DNA of 64,000 nucleotides from Danio rerio. Lineage: Eukaryota; Chordata; Actinopteri; Cypriniformes; Danionidae. A program made the position numbers and the translations under genes. Positions within the stretch are counted from its first letter, which is position 1; every line of letters begins with the position of its first letter. Shown here piece by piece: positions 1 to 20,400 of this stretch. The DNA lies in NCBI RefSeq assembly GCF_049306965.1, contig NC_133192.1, positions 56,060,001-56,124,000 of the forward strand. Direction: 5' to 3'. Below the pieces are notes generated by a model. That model was given only the letters and a program-made list of their open reading frames with translations. It had not been told where the DNA came from and did not search any database.

Positions 1-700
1 CAACAGCATGTGATAGAAGAAATATTTTCCATATTAAAAGGAGTTTGAAGATGCCCTGAAGATGAAACCAGGGTGGACAACTGGTTTCAGAGAAACAAAA
101 TAAAGCTGCTCAAATGGCTAAGCCAATCACCTGACTAGAAAATACAAATTAAAGATCACATTTGATAGACAAGACTATCAAGATTTTTACACTCTTGAAG
201 TCTGTGGGAAAAAACACACTCAAAGAGAAGCATTGGGTTAAACTAGGCTGTCCAGTTTCAATGTTTGGTCCATTACTTCTACTGTATCTGTTCAGCTGAG
301 GGAACAAAACCAACCCTGTGAAGTCAGACACAGCGATATTCCAAGATGGTGGCGCCCTAGGTCTAGAAGCTATAGTAAAACATCCCCTTTTCTTGAAAAA
401 GGTTACATTAGTCGAGTTTGTTTTATACATTTTCATTAAAGTAAAAAATTAATTTACAAAATAACGTAACCTTAACTGACTGCTTCCGTTTCCCTTTAAG
501 CTGCCATCACCATTTTTATATAAAGTTTTAAATACGTTTCAGTGCGTCATTCCATTGTTATTACACACATTTTTTAAATTTTCTTTTGATTTATGTTTGT
601 AATGTTTGCGTTTTTACGAAAATCTGGTTTAATTCCATGTCAACATCTCCTTTAGAAATATTATTCCCTTGAAAAAAACATGACATCTTCAATACTTATT
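1..700. other. left edge, tmem30a last intron, nothing recognised
   Basis: AT-rich sequence with no convincing exon. The expected last tmem30a exon (FDGRKRM...WMGGKNPF in the family) is not present here. Reading frames are short and random in composition. Confidence 0.5.
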
Positions 701-736
701 TCCCCCACTGTAATCATTATTATTGCCATCCTTTGG

Positions 737-1945
737 CCCGTTTCCACTGAGTGGTACGGTTCGGTTCGGTTTGGTACACTTTTATGGCCGTTTCCACTGT
801 CAAAAGGCGTACAGAATCACTTTTTCAGGACCCTTTCGAAAGGGTCCCAAACACAAGAAAGGATACCAAAAGGCTGAGCTAGACGCGCAGCTGAACGCTA
901 TTGGTTTACAGAAGAGATACGTCATTCACTTAAAACAAGCCAGAATGTAAACAAAGGACCCGCCATGTTTGAAATACACAGCGAGAGATTACAGCGGAAT
1001 TATATATTCATATATCACCGTCATGATGAACAGCCACACAGTCATGGAGTAGAGCGGAATCTACCCTGTGCCTCGCAGTTTTTTTACGAGCCAGTCTGAC
1101 GCGCGAGCGGTTTCGCTTTCTTCCTTGCGCTCGCCGCGCGTCTATATCTGAAATAACAAACTTCTTGAGCTGATTATAATAGTGTGCGCTTGATTATTGA
1201 CGTGCTTTGGAAACCCGATCCCGTGAGAAGCTGACAAACGCGAGAATGACACATTCAGAAAGAAAAGGACAAACGCGAGAGTGGAGCGCGGAAAAAAAAC
1301 GGAGCACATTATTTCTTCAGCAAACGTGAACAAACGATCTTGTTTTAATTATTATCATCACCTTTTGGACTAAAATGAACGGGGAATGATGGAATAACTC
1401 TCTAACAGAAGCTACATGACATGTGCTGCTGAAGATTACAGACACAGATGAGAGGTTTTCACTGACTGTAGGCTATACTTTGTGTTGTTTTGAACCCAAT
1501 TAAGAACGAAATGTCTGATGTGTGTAGTTTTTCTGTAGTTGGTAACATCGGAGACTGTCAGGGGCTGTATGTGTTCATATATGTTCATTTATGTATTTAT
1601 TTTATATAATTACAGACGTTACAGTAGGCTATTTGGCACTGTCATTGATCTGCAGTTATAATCAAATCCTGTTCATAGAAAAGTTAGTAATAAACATTTA
1701 TACACAAGTATTTATGTGTGTAAAGCATCTGTTTTGTGAGAAGTGCTTTTAATATGATATGTGAACGTGAACCTGTGCAGCTTTACTGTAGACATTTCCT
1801 CGAGCGAGAATGATGCGACTGAAACTTTCTGTCTTACACTACACCCACCAAAAGGGTACCCTTTATAGTGGAAACGCAAGCCTGATAAAGGTGACCCGTA
1901 CCGACCCGAACCGTACCGTACTGTACCAGTCAGTGTAAACAAGGC
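737..1945. mobile_element. non-autonomous inverted-repeat element with GGTACGG-rich ends
   Basis: The left end (CGTTTCCACTGAGTGGTACG and TTCGG repeats, then a second CGTTTCCACT) is mirrored at 1850-1945 (GTGGAAACG, then CCGTACCGTACTGTACCAG). The interior has no transposase. It lies in the last tmem30a intron. Superfamily not assigned. Confidence 0.6.
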
Positions 1946-2001
1946 ATTAATAGCTCATTCTTGGTGTGAACAAGGCTTTGTGTGGGTTTGGTGAAGGATA
2001 C

Positions 2002-9775
<7,774 letters not shown>

Positions 9776-9960
9776 CGCGCTTTAATCCTTCAAAGACGAG
9801 CACAACTTCAAATGTATGTCCTTGGTTGGGTACAGCGTGTGTTATATCGCCGCTATCGATGGTTTTGATGGTACAATGACCGCGCCATTAAACGATGGAG
9901 ATTATTTCCGTAGCGCTTAGTAGGATGTGGACAAGGCGATAAACAAGGAAGTGCTGCAGC
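9776..9960 (-). promoter_or_regulatory. tmem30a: tmem30a 5' UTR and promoter region
   Basis: Sequence just upstream of the tmem30a ATG (9775-9773). It is richer in CG dinucleotides than the surrounding AT-rich DNA and shows no TATA box at the expected place, which fits a housekeeping-type promoter. The start at 9775 gives [12 protein letters not shown]; a second ATG directly after gives MASSYN, closer to mammalian N-termini. The transcription start cannot be fixed by eye. Confidence 0.45.
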
Positions 9961-9989
9961 CAATAGACTTGCAGCGACGCTGTGACGGC

Positions 9990-10655
9990 ATCACATGACG
10001 ACTAAGGAATAAAAACAACTGTTTTTATTCCCCTGATAATCTCTTAATACAGTATGCTATGCTCTTTTACCGGTATTTTAATATGTTTGGTATGCATTTG
10101 TGTCTTTATTATTATTATTGCTGTTGTTTGCATGTTCCTGTTTGTTTCTGAAATAGAAAATCAGTGATGCAGAGATGAGCAGTATTTTAATTTAAACGTG
10201 TTTAATATGCATTCAATAACTAAATAGGTAGTTCATCCTTTGTATCTTGCTGGAGAAAATACAAAATGTAATTTTTATTTAAAGTCCAGGTGAAATCAAA
10301 ATTTACAATGCTCATTTTGCTAGCGCACATTGTTATTCTTTAGGTGAACAATGGGGTATATGCACAGCAGCGAGCGTTTCTTCCCATATTATTAAACGTC
10401 TGGTGAACAGTTAATGTGGCTTGTACAATTTTATATGTTTTTTTTCTTTTACAGCATCGATGTTTTAATGTTTTTAAAATATAGTCAGTTAAACAGACTT
10501 ATTAAATTAAACAGACATTTAATCGGTCAAGCATAAAATGAGATGAAAGACCGTTTACCAGCACAAGCTGTCAGGATCAGCAGGCTAGTACAAAAGCTCC
10601 TTTGAATAATCTGGCGTAAAAAAAAATGTTCATATTTTTAAGACATGGCATGGAC
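9990..10655. other. tmem30a-filip1 intergenic, no gene seen
   Basis: AT-rich DNA upstream of tmem30a with no reading frame of note and no clear repeat. Confidence 0.4.
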
Positions 10656-10659
10656 AGAC

Positions 10660-10945
10660 ATCCAAAGTTGAGAATAGTCATTCCCGGGCAAGACTGATGA
10701 TTTGTCGGAGTTTGCGGGAGTTATGCTACGTAAAAATATCTGAAGATCGGGTGTTGGTGGTGTTTAACAGGATGTGTCTGAAGAGCAAGGAGGGATGCAG
10801 TAAGAAGGGTGCGCAACGTATTTGAGGACCGGGAGGGAGACCCGCGATTTTCAAGAGATTATAACTCGCTTGCAGGCATCCGGGAGTCTCTGTGCATTTG
10901 CGGGAGACTCCTGGAACTTCCGGGAGACTTGGGATGTCTGCGTGG
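10660..10945. mobile_element. transposon fragment, CCGGGAGACT-rich
   Basis: GC-rich patch with repeated GGGAGACTCCTGGAACTTCC-like motifs (10840-10935) that stands out from the AT-rich flanks. Probably one end of a DNA transposon; class not assigned. Confidence 0.35.
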
Positions 10946-10974
10946 AAAAATGTTATTTAATGCACATTCTGAGA

Positions 10975-11196
10975 CTCACTTTATATCACATATCACACTT
11001 TTGAGACTCTCTGCGTTTGATTTTTTTTTTATATATACACGTCGTTATGTCGTTGAACTGTTGGACACAATATCACACTTGTAGCAGTGCGATATGGCTG
11101 TATATCGTTACTGGTGGGACATTGAGGCACACCTCCCACCAGTGCTGATATACAACCATATCGCACTGCTACTCGTGTGATATTGCTCACATACAC
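10975..11196. mobile_element. palindromic MITE (AATATCACACGAGTAGCAGTG family)
   Basis: AATATCACACTTGTAGCAGT...CACTGGTGGGA is mirrored by TCCCACCAGTGC...GCACTGCTACTCGTGTGATATTG. The same palindrome recurs near 50,475, 54,042 and 59,735 inside the zinc-finger cluster. Confidence 0.75.
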
Positions 11197-11198
11197 AC

Positions 11199-11376
<178 letters not shown>

Positions 11377-11616
11377 ATTCATTAATTTCTTTTGGGCTTA
11401 GTCTTTGGCTTAATTACTCACGGGTTGCCACAGTGGAATGAACCGCCAACTTATCCAGCATATGTTTTATGCAGCGGATGCCCTTCCAGGTGCAACCCAT
11501 CACTGAGAAACACCCATACGTTCTCATTCACACATATGGACCCATGATGACCCAGTCGAGGCTTAAACAGGCAACCTTCTTGCTGTGAGATGATAGCGCT
11601 ACCCCTTGCCCTACTT
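11377..11616 (-). mobile_element. DANA SINE, internally deleted
   Basis: Tail (ATTCATTAATTTC in reverse) and head (CTTGCTGTGAGATGATAGCG) are present, but about 110 bp of the middle is missing compared with the copy at 7311-7663. Confidence 0.8.
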
Positions 11617-11722
11617 ATACTGTTAAAAGAAATAATAATTTAATGTATGTATACACATCATTTGAATTGCATAATAAATTGACAAAAAAAACATATTTTT
11701 GACACATAAAAGCAAATCATTT

Positions 11723-11956
11723 CAAGTGGTGCTCGCTGCAGAGCCATTTGAGGAGAGCTGAGCTCCAGCGAGGGGGAGCTTAAGCTTGAGCTCCACCTTT
11801 TTTGCACTTCTTCTACGAGTGATGTCACTGGGGGTAGGGTTAGGGGTGGGGTTGGTGTACGCATTAAAACAGCTTACAGGAGGAGGAGCGACAGCTCATG
11901 CTCCCCCTCGCTGGAGCTCAGCTCTCCTTAAATGGCTCTGCAGCGAGCACCCTCTC
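11723..11956. mobile_element. 234-bp inverted-repeat MITE with perfect 8-bp target duplication
   Basis: Arms of about 50 bp (GGTGCTCGCTGCAGAGCC...) face each other at 11728-11778 and 11901-11951. AATCATTT flanks both sides (11715-11722, 11957-11964). The 8-bp duplication suggests hAT. Confidence 0.8.
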
Positions 11957-11969
11957 AATCATTTTACTT

Positions 11970-12540
11970 AGAAACAACAATAAAAACAGACTGTACTTAT
12001 CGGAGAGAATCACAACAGAAGTATCACAAACAGAAAACCTTTGGTCTGAAATCATGTACATTCCTTCGTTAAATATAATCATAAACAAAAGTATTAAAAT
12101 ACATCATTTAGTAGGTATCATTTCTAAAATAAACATGATATACAGTCTTTTACCAAAAACAATTTATTTTTTCAAAACATAATAACAGCAGAAGAGATCA
12201 GAGCGCTCATCTGTTGAGCTCACCTCACCCATGATGAGCTCTGTGTTGACATCTTTCCTCATCAATGTTGATTGTGTACACACCTAAACTCTACAAATGT
12301 GATTATTCTGCAATTACATGAGCTGTGGCATCAAAAACACTATTTGAGAAACTTCCAACGAGTCTAAAAAACCCTGATAAAACTTGTATTACGGTATAAA
12401 GAAATATTATGGCATATATTCATACAGTAAGAGTAATAAATAATATTTTTTTCATTTTTGGGTGATCTAATCCTTTAACCTACTAACTTGTCAACTTGGT
12501 GTTTATTGTTAATAAGTGAAGTTTATGTATAAACAAATTT
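11970..12540. other. intergenic, no gene seen
   Basis: AT-rich sequence. A short TTTTTGGGTGATCTAATCC near 12457 resembles one arm of the TTCACCC MITE family; nothing else recognised. Confidence 0.35.
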
Positions 12541-12717
12541 CGAGAGGATCACGTGCTTATGATTGCTAGCAGCTGGATCTGCATTATCCAATTCACTACA
12601 CTCCAATCAGATGACTCCTAAACTACTATAAATACCCTGGGTTTCATTCCAATGCTATCTTTGTTTTGAAGAGTCCCCCCTTCCTCCCCTACTCCTCCTT
12701 CTTAGACGGGTGATACG

Positions 12718-12906
12718 GCGGCCCAGTGCGTAGCACTGTCGCCTCACAGCAAGAATGTCTCTGGTTCCAGGCTTTACCAAACCAGCAGACATTTCTGTGT
12801 GGAGTTTGCACTTCTCCCCGTGCTCACGGGGGTTTTCCCCGGGTTCCCCGGTTTCCTCCCACCGCCTAAAAACATGCAATTAAGTTAATTGAATACTCTA
12901 AATTGG
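12718..12906 (+). mobile_element. DANA SINE, 5' half
   Basis: Head CAGTGCGTAGCACTGTCGCC, then CTCACAGCAAGAATG, TGTGTGGAGTTTGCA and GGTTTCCTCCCACC; truncated after about 190 bp. Confidence 0.75.
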
Positions 12907-12909
12907 CAC

Positions 12910-13130
12910 TATAGATATGCTTCTAGTACGGAGTTATCTTCAAGAGCAATCACTTACTGTTCATTGGTTACTACAGCAGAGGAGTTCTCGAGATCTACCT
13001 GAGCTCAAACTCCCCTCCCGCCTTGCAACGGGAGGGAGCCCTGGGCTCGAGGATCTCCTGAGCTCAGGGCTCTCTCCCGGGACAGCATGCCAAACAAGCT
13101 TGTATAATTAATCATCAGCTAAGTGTGAAC
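12910..13130. repeat. GC-rich repeat-like patch, unassigned
   Basis: GAGCTCAAACTCCCCTCCCG and a mirrored GGGAGGGAGCC...CTGAGCTCAGGGCTC form imperfect inverted repeats around 12990-13080. Probably part of a mobile element; family unknown. Confidence 0.3.
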
Positions 13131-13436
13131 TCTTGAAATCCTGATTTGTGTAAGGCAGCGTTAATAGATCATGACTATATTAATTATTACACATGTGACA
13201 GGGATGATGTATTTTTTGTAGGCTAAAACCCATAAACAACATAACATTTTTTCTTGAAGTCAGTTGGGTTTTTTAATTGAATTTAATTTTATAGCCTCAA
13301 ATGCAGTTTATAAATGCAGAAATAAAAATGTCCTCCTCATTTACTCAGACTTAAGTGGTTCTAAACATTTATGAGTTTGTTTCTACTGTTGAACTCAAAA
13401 TAAAATATTCTAACGAAAGCTGGGAAAAGAAATAGA

Positions 13437-13556
13437 AGTCAAAGGCTGTTTTCTTCAGTATATTTTCCTTTATGTTCAACAGAAGTAAGAAACTCAAGCA
13501 GGTGTTGAACAAATGGCAGAATTTTTATTTTTGGGTGAACTGTGCCTTTAAGATAT
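13437..13556. mobile_element. arm of the TTCACCC MITE family
   Basis: TTCTTCAGTATATTTTCC, GTTCAACAGAAGTAAGAAAC and TTTTTGGGTGAACTGTGCCT match the right arm of the family seen at 8014-9449. Confidence 0.6.
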
Positions 13557-13849
13557 AAAATTCATGATTAATTTACGAAGACTGTGTAAAACACAAACAC
13601 AAAACGTATGAATCTTAAACTAGTCAAAGAGCCTATTTTTGGCAATACAAAACCAATAGAAAAATCCTATTACATTTATTTAACTAAAACAAGTTATGCT
13701 AATTTCTGGTGTGTCATAACTATCTATAGACCAAGGCAACATGTTTCCTTTCCTGAAAAAACAAACAAAAAGCGCTCTGGGGTAAGCTCAAATGTATGGT
13801 CGGTGCTCTTTGGGTAAGGGATTCATCAAAACAGCAACAAGAATCAGTC

Positions 13850-13985
13850 CAAGGCACTCGAAATTAGTGAAAAATTAAAAAGCCTTTATTCACATGGCTA
13901 AATCTCCAAAAACCTACGCGTTTCGGCAGGAGTCTGCCTTCATCAGGGCAACAGTGATCAGGTGCGTCTAGAGTCTCCTTTGAGT
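13850..13985. repeat. interspersed repeat with ACGCGTTTCGGC motif
   Basis: CCTACGCGTTTCGGCAGGAG followed by TCTGCCTTCATCAGGGCAAC, a motif pair that recurs in many fish and amphibian interspersed repeats. Class not assigned. Confidence 0.4.
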
Positions 13986-14196
13986 ACTACGGTCACATGA
14001 CTCATTTAAACATCTCAAATGGCACTCAAATAATTTAAGCAAAGTCTACTATCATCATAAATTCGGCATAGATACACAAACACCCACTAGCATATATGGG
14101 AAAAAGAGAGAGAGAGAAAAAAAATGGAAAATACATATATATACAAACACATACATCAATGTATAATGATAATCTGTAAAGCATCTATAGAAAAAC

Positions 14197-14266
14197 TCAT
14201 TCATTTTCTTGTCGGCTTAGTCCCTTTATTAATCTGGGGTCGCCACAGCGGAATGAACCGCCAACT
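14197..14266 (-). mobile_element. DANA SINE, 3' fragment
   Basis: Carries the DANA tail on minus, including TTAATAAAGGGACTAAGCCG. Its AATAAA (minus 14230-14225) is the first such signal after the filip1 stop. Confidence 0.8.
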
Positions 14267-14402
14267 CATGTTTCCTCTCCTATGTAAAAAAAAAAGTCCT
14301 CCCTTAAATCTCTGCCACACATAATAATTTCACAATCATGAATTTTCTTTGGCAGTAGAGTAAAATGCATCTGTGGATCTTGTTTGTGTGGTACTCTCCG
14401 TC

Positions 14403-17400
14403 TCAGCCCTTCCCTCCGGCCTGTAAGGCTCCATTACTAACAGCTGATTTTTTCAGGTCAGTGTGAATGGCCTCCGCATTTGTTTCTGATTTGGCTCCTG
14501 TGGTGAGTCCCAAAGCTCCCAGCACAGCTTTTCCGGTTTTCATGCCCCGAGACATCGGGATACGACTGAACCCTGATCGTGCTGATGGGACATCCAGGAC
14601 TGGCTGCTGTTGAGAACCAGAAAAACAAGTAGCATGATTTAATGAGATGCAAGGCCTTTTTGTTTTTTTAGCCAGCCCAATTTCAAGGAAATGTACGTAC
14701 CTAGAGAAAACGTGTTATTTCATATGAATTCATACAATTCTATTCATATAAAAATGTACAAATTTTTAAAAAGAGGCATGTCAACAAACCCCATTCTTAA
14801 CTCTATCCCTTATTTTTTGTTTTTTAGCCAGCCCAATCTTGAGGAAATGTAGTTCTTTTATGAATTGTCAGAAAAAAAAAGACTATTTCGTAACAAATTC
14901 ATATGATTTTATTTATATAAAAACATACAATTTTAAAAGGAGGCATGCCAACAGGCCTTACCCCTAACCCTGATTTTTGTTATTAGCTAACCCAATCTCC
15001 ATCCCCTAGCCTACCCCTCATTGGAGGATCAGCAAATCATAGTGAAATGTCTAAATGAGATTGTACGAACTAATACAAAATTAGCCACAAAATCAAATAG
15101 TTACTAACTTGCTTCAAAGATGTGACGATTCAAATTGGCAGGGATGTTAAAAGAATCACGATACATGTTTTAAACAACAGGAACTGTTGCGTTCACAGCA
15201 GACTTGCTCAAGATGTGCAACATTTTAGTTTAAAGATAGTTTAAAACAGTGGTTTTTAATTCTGGTCCTTGGGCCTGTACATTTTGTATGTCTTCCTTAC
15301 ACCTGATTCAGATCATTCGCTTTCAACTGGTTTAAAGCAAGTGTGCCGCAAGCCTGCGTTTGAGTGAAGGTCTCGGCCGTTAGATCGCCCCCTGGGGGCT
15401 GGCTGCAGTACAAGTCATAAAGCCCGCCTCCTCCGTGTTAATGAAGGAGACTTGAGCCCAAATAAAAAATGTTTTACACTTGCAATAAAATGTCCCGAAA
15501 GATGGTTCTGGTGGATTAAGGCACTGGTTATAGTGCTGAAATAGCTGCAGATCTTCATTTTTGTAAAAAATTTGTTTTTAGCATTAATTTAATGCTGGGC
15601 GTGTCATCGTGATTGACAGCTGTGATTGACAGTTTCTCAAAGCAGCGCATCTGAGCTTCGGCAGGAGACTGAAGTGTTATTATTCGATTTCTGTGTTATT
15701 TTACCATGACAAAATGAGTTCAGCAGTAAACTACAGTTTCTGACATACATGATTCTGGTGGAACACTGTTTATTCTTTAAGGTCAGGGCTTTTTTCTAGC
15801 TTTATAAGTTTGCTGATACACGCCTAACCACCCAGATAGCAAAATACACTCGGGCCAGTTCAGGCTAGATTCTCGCCTGCCGGAGACTTACTCCTCAGAG
15901 CTCAGACTGACTACCTCTGCTGGACATACTCCGGATGCCTGGACTCACTGCCCGATTCCAGCCCGAGTCAATCGAGCCAGATGCGGCGGCCGAGCGAGCC
16001 GGCGCTGCCGCATGCGAGCCGGAATCAACCCGCGACGCCGCGAGTATGTTATGCGCTGCGGCCCGGAGCTGGCGCGATTGAATATATAAAACCCTCATAT
16101 TTGTTAACGTTATTACATCCATTTGTGTTGATATGACAGCAAACGCATGCTGAGAAGTTCGGGGGACGTGGTTGATTTTACATAAAGCGTTTGGTTGGAA
16201 GCTCATTTTCGCGGCTCCTCCTCTGGCTCCATCAGACAGTCCTTTTGCGCATGTCAAGGCTCCAATTTCAGCAGTCTTTTGCGACAGTTTGTGCCCGTCA
16301 AGCAGGCATTTTGCCCTCAAGGCGTTTAATGGGAAAAGGGGCTGTCGCGTCGTCCATATTTTTTACACTCATTGGTTTAAAGAAACAACAAGTGTGGATG
16401 TACATTTTAAAGTAGCTTTATTCCACAGGTGTCAAACTCAGTTTCTGGAGGGCCGCAACTCTGCACAGTTTAGTTCCAACCCTAATTACACACACCTGAT
16501 CCTACTTACCTGAGTCTATTGTCAGGTTGGAACTAAACTGTGCAAAGCTGCTGCCCTCCAGGAACTGAGTTTGACACCCGTGCTCTATTCTCATTTAAAT
16601 CAGGAGAACTAGAGAGACCTGTGAAACACAAATGTCCAGCCCACATCATCATGCTGACAGCACAGTGACTTTATGTTCTTTGTTTAACCTCATTAATTTA
16701 ATTTAACACACTTGTAAAGAGGGATGGAGCCTTACTAGGGATTTTACCATTTCAATCATATTATGAAATCCGTGACAGTAAACATGACAACAAAATATTT
16801 TTATTTTACAAAGAAAATTTTTTTGTGATTATCCATAATATGTAAATGTTGCACCTACCACTGAAAGTGTAGGTCTGGCTGGTGCTTTAGTGACCTGTGT
16901 GATGGCGATGCTGCTCATCACTTTGCTGGTTATTGATTTGCTTGGAGTCACATTGTGTGGCGAGCGTAGCACAGTTCCAGTAGGAACATCCTTACCCTCG
17001 GATGAACCAGAAATAGATTTGACCATGACGACCGAGCCATGATCAATGATCTTCTTGAACTGTGATCCTAAGTGGATGTGAATCTTGCTGTCTTCTGTGG
17101 TAACAACATTAGCATTGGACTTCTTGATGGGTGTGGGGACCATTCGTTTCTCAGGAGTTTCCTTGAACACAGCTCTGCCTGTTATCATGTCCACAGACTC
17201 CTGGGAGCTGCTGTTGGATGCGACTGAAACTGAAGATAAGGGTCTGTCGGTAGAGGGAGACCTCGTGATCTCTGCACTCTTGGCTCTTGAGATGGCAGCA
17301 AAGGTCAATGGAGATCGAACTCTTTCTGGATTCTTTGGATTCTCCTTGATTCGTTCAATTGTTGGAATGGCGGTTGTCTGAAATTCTTGGGTTGGTTTAA

Positions 17401-20400
17401 CAGAAGCTTCTTTGGTCGAGTCCTCGGATGGATCAATGCAGATCTGCAATGTTTCCTCTTTGTTCTGAATATCTGGGATCACCTGATTAAGGGACATGTT
17501 GACCTCAGAGGGTGCACTTGTATCTGAAGATACTTCAGAAGTACTGCTGTCTTTCTTCCTCATCCAAGGAATCCAAGACTTCTTCACAGTAATGTCACTA
17601 ACCGTTGGAGGGTAGAGCTCACGCACTGTTGGTCTCTGCGCAGGCTTCCTCAATGTCCTCTGCTGAAGACTACTCATGATCCGGTTCTCTTCTTGGACAG
17701 ACTTTTTGATGAATGCAGCAGGAGTGTCACTGTCAGAAGTCCTGTTTTCAACTGAATCGGTTTGTACCCCAGTCGATGTCATAGGAACATCCAACATTCG
17801 GCTTCCTTTGACGCTTGGCCTCATAGTGCGACTGTAGCGCTTGGAGACCTCAAGTTCTTTGGTGAGGTTAAGGATTTCAGTGCTTATGCTCTTTTTCTTG
17901 TCCTCCTCCTCTAGGAATCTCTGCTGCAAGACAGAGTAATCCACCTGTAGCTGGGAGAGCTCATCTTCTTTGTTCATGAGCTCGTGAATCTTCTCCTTCA
18001 AGGCTTGCACTTCTGCTTGAAGGTCTCTGGTTTTGGCTTCCTCCAATTTCAATTTATGTCTCAGTTCAACCTCTTGACTGCCTATCTCACCTTGCTCTAT
18101 TGACTTATTTAGTGCAATCTGACTTCTTATTTCTTGTACCTGCTTTGAGAGAAAGCGTGCCTTTTCCCTGTCAGTTGTTAGCAAGTCATACTCTGGTTGA
18201 ATCAGGTCCCCTTCGATTGCTTCAAGCTGTTGAAGACGGTTCTTCAAGTGCTCAATCTCCACTGTCAGCTCCGTAACTTTATTCTCACTGCTTTCATGTA
18301 TATTCAAGACATTCTGCAGCTCTTTCACCTTCTGGACAGATTGTCTTTCTTCGTTCGTGCTACTGTGCATGGAGCTCAGATCTTGACACTTTTCTTCAGC
18401 TTTGGTATGCTGTAGTTTTATTTCATCCCTCTCCTTTACAAGAGCAGCTATCTTCAACTCCATCTCTGATTTTAGTTTCAGACGTTTCTTGCTCTCCTCT
18501 ATTAACCTCTCAGTAACCTCCGTAACTTTATCCTGCTCTGCCTTGTAAAGTTTGTTCAGTTCGTCTTTCTTCTTTTCTTCAGACCTGATTCTGTCTGCCA
18601 TGTTCTTATGTTCATTAACCATTATTACAGTGACTGATTTGAGTTTCAGAAGATCCTCTTTTAGATCCAGCTCATCCTTTTCTAGTTTCAGCTCAGTTGA
18701 CTCAAGCTCCTTCATACGGATTTTAATGCTCACTAGTTCATCCGTTAAGTCTTTTGTAAGGCTTTTCTCTTTATCCAACGCTGTCTGTAACTGAGCACAT
18801 TCTGTCCTGCCCACATTGAAGGCCATCTCTAGCTTTTCTAATTGTACCATTCTCTGTTGCAGTTTCTCCACTTCCAGCCTCAGGTCCTCATTGTGTGTTT
18901 CCTCAGCCTGAAGCCTCTTCTTTAGCTCACTGCACTTGTTCTCAGTTCTGGTAATCTCTTCATCTTTACCCTCCATCTCCTGAACTCTTTTGCGCAAAGT
19001 CTCAAGTTCTGCCATCAGATTTGAATTGCCACACTCACCCTTTCTGATCTTGTCCCTCAATGCCTGGAGCTCCTCTGCTGATTTCTGAAGTGCTTCATTG
19101 GTCTCTTCAAGCTCCTTGAGTTTGTGTAACAACTCCATCTGCTTGTGCTGATGTTGAGATTGAGATGTTGACATTTTCCCAGACATCTCCTCTTGTTCTT
19201 TTGCAAACTTAGAAGTTCTAAGCTCCAGCTCAACCTCAAGATTCAATATCTTCTGGTTGTCCTCCTTTGCTTTTCTCTCCTCCTCACTTAATTTCTTCTC
19301 CTTTTCCTGGAGTTTTGTAAGAAGATCTTGTATTTTGAGGCTCTGTTTGTCAATTTTCTCCAAATGAAGTTCTCGCTCATCAACCATCATCAGTGCAAAG
19401 GACTTCAACTTAACCAGCTCTCCAGATATCCTTTGCATCCGTTTAGAAAATTCTTTTTCCTTCCTCATTTGGTATGCTTTTTCTTGTTTTAACAACCGCT
19501 TTAACCTAGAGACAAAATACATATGTACAATGTGTAAATGTAATCAAGCAAATATTTAGTTTATCCCAAAATCAAAGTTCTGTCACTAATTACCCACCCT
19601 CATGTAATGTAATGTGTATTTATATAGCACGTTTATTGTGTATGGCCTTACAGCCAAAGCGTTTCACAATCATGAGGGGGATCTCTTCACACCACCGCCA
19701 GTGTGCAGCATCCACCTGGATGATGTGACGGCTGCTACAGGACAACGGTGCCAGTGCGCTCACCACACACCAGCTATTGGCGGATTGGAGAGACAGGGAT
19801 AGAGCCAATTCAGTGGATGGGGATGATGACTGGGAGGCCATGATCGTAAGGGCCGATTGAAGGACTTTGGCCAGGACACTGGGGTTATACCCCTGCTGTT
19901 TACGAGAAGTGCCATGGGATTTTAAATGACCACAAAGAGCCAGGACAACAGGTTTAACATCTCATCTGAAAGACGGCACCCACTGACAGTGTAGTGTACC
20001 CTTCACTTTGGGTTTAGGGGTGGGGTTAGGTGCCACACCTCCTTTTTGAATTCGTACGAATTAGCCACTAAACTGGCACGAAACTGGCAAAACGTAAAAT
20101 ACTTACGTTTTCTCATGAGATCAGGCTGGATATCTACACAGTACGGATCCACGGATCGCACCCTATACAAGGTGTGTAGGAAAACTAGGCAAGGCCTCTC
20201 AAATTCTGTGCATGCAGATTCTGTGAGGGCCTATATTATCTTAGTGCCCCTTTACATTACAACAAAACTTTGTTTTATCTTGTAAACTGTTTAGGCAACT
20301 GATCTCAGGTGTGCACTATTTATTTTTATTTTATAATTCAATGTGTTTTCATCAATTATTCCTTACGTAATATGTGCACCAAGTAAATTTCATGTAATCA

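Noticed and set aside
149-436. 95-residue minus-strand frame at the left edge, considered as the missing tmem30a last exon
   Set aside because: Lacks the expected conserved FDGRKRM and membrane-span sequence.
12540-13130. TATAAATACC motif and GC-rich patch that could suggest a solo LTR
   Set aside because: No paired end motifs or target repeats and no related second copy in the window; a DANA copy lies in the middle. Left as unassigned repeat.
15895-16513. Frames of 113-141 residues in both directions
   Set aside because: Lie in a GC-rich repeat patch in a filip1 intron, with no recognisable protein features.
17085-18794. Plus-strand frames opposite the filip1 large exon
   Set aside because: Shadows of a conserved coiled-coil exon; composition is that of antisense coding DNA.
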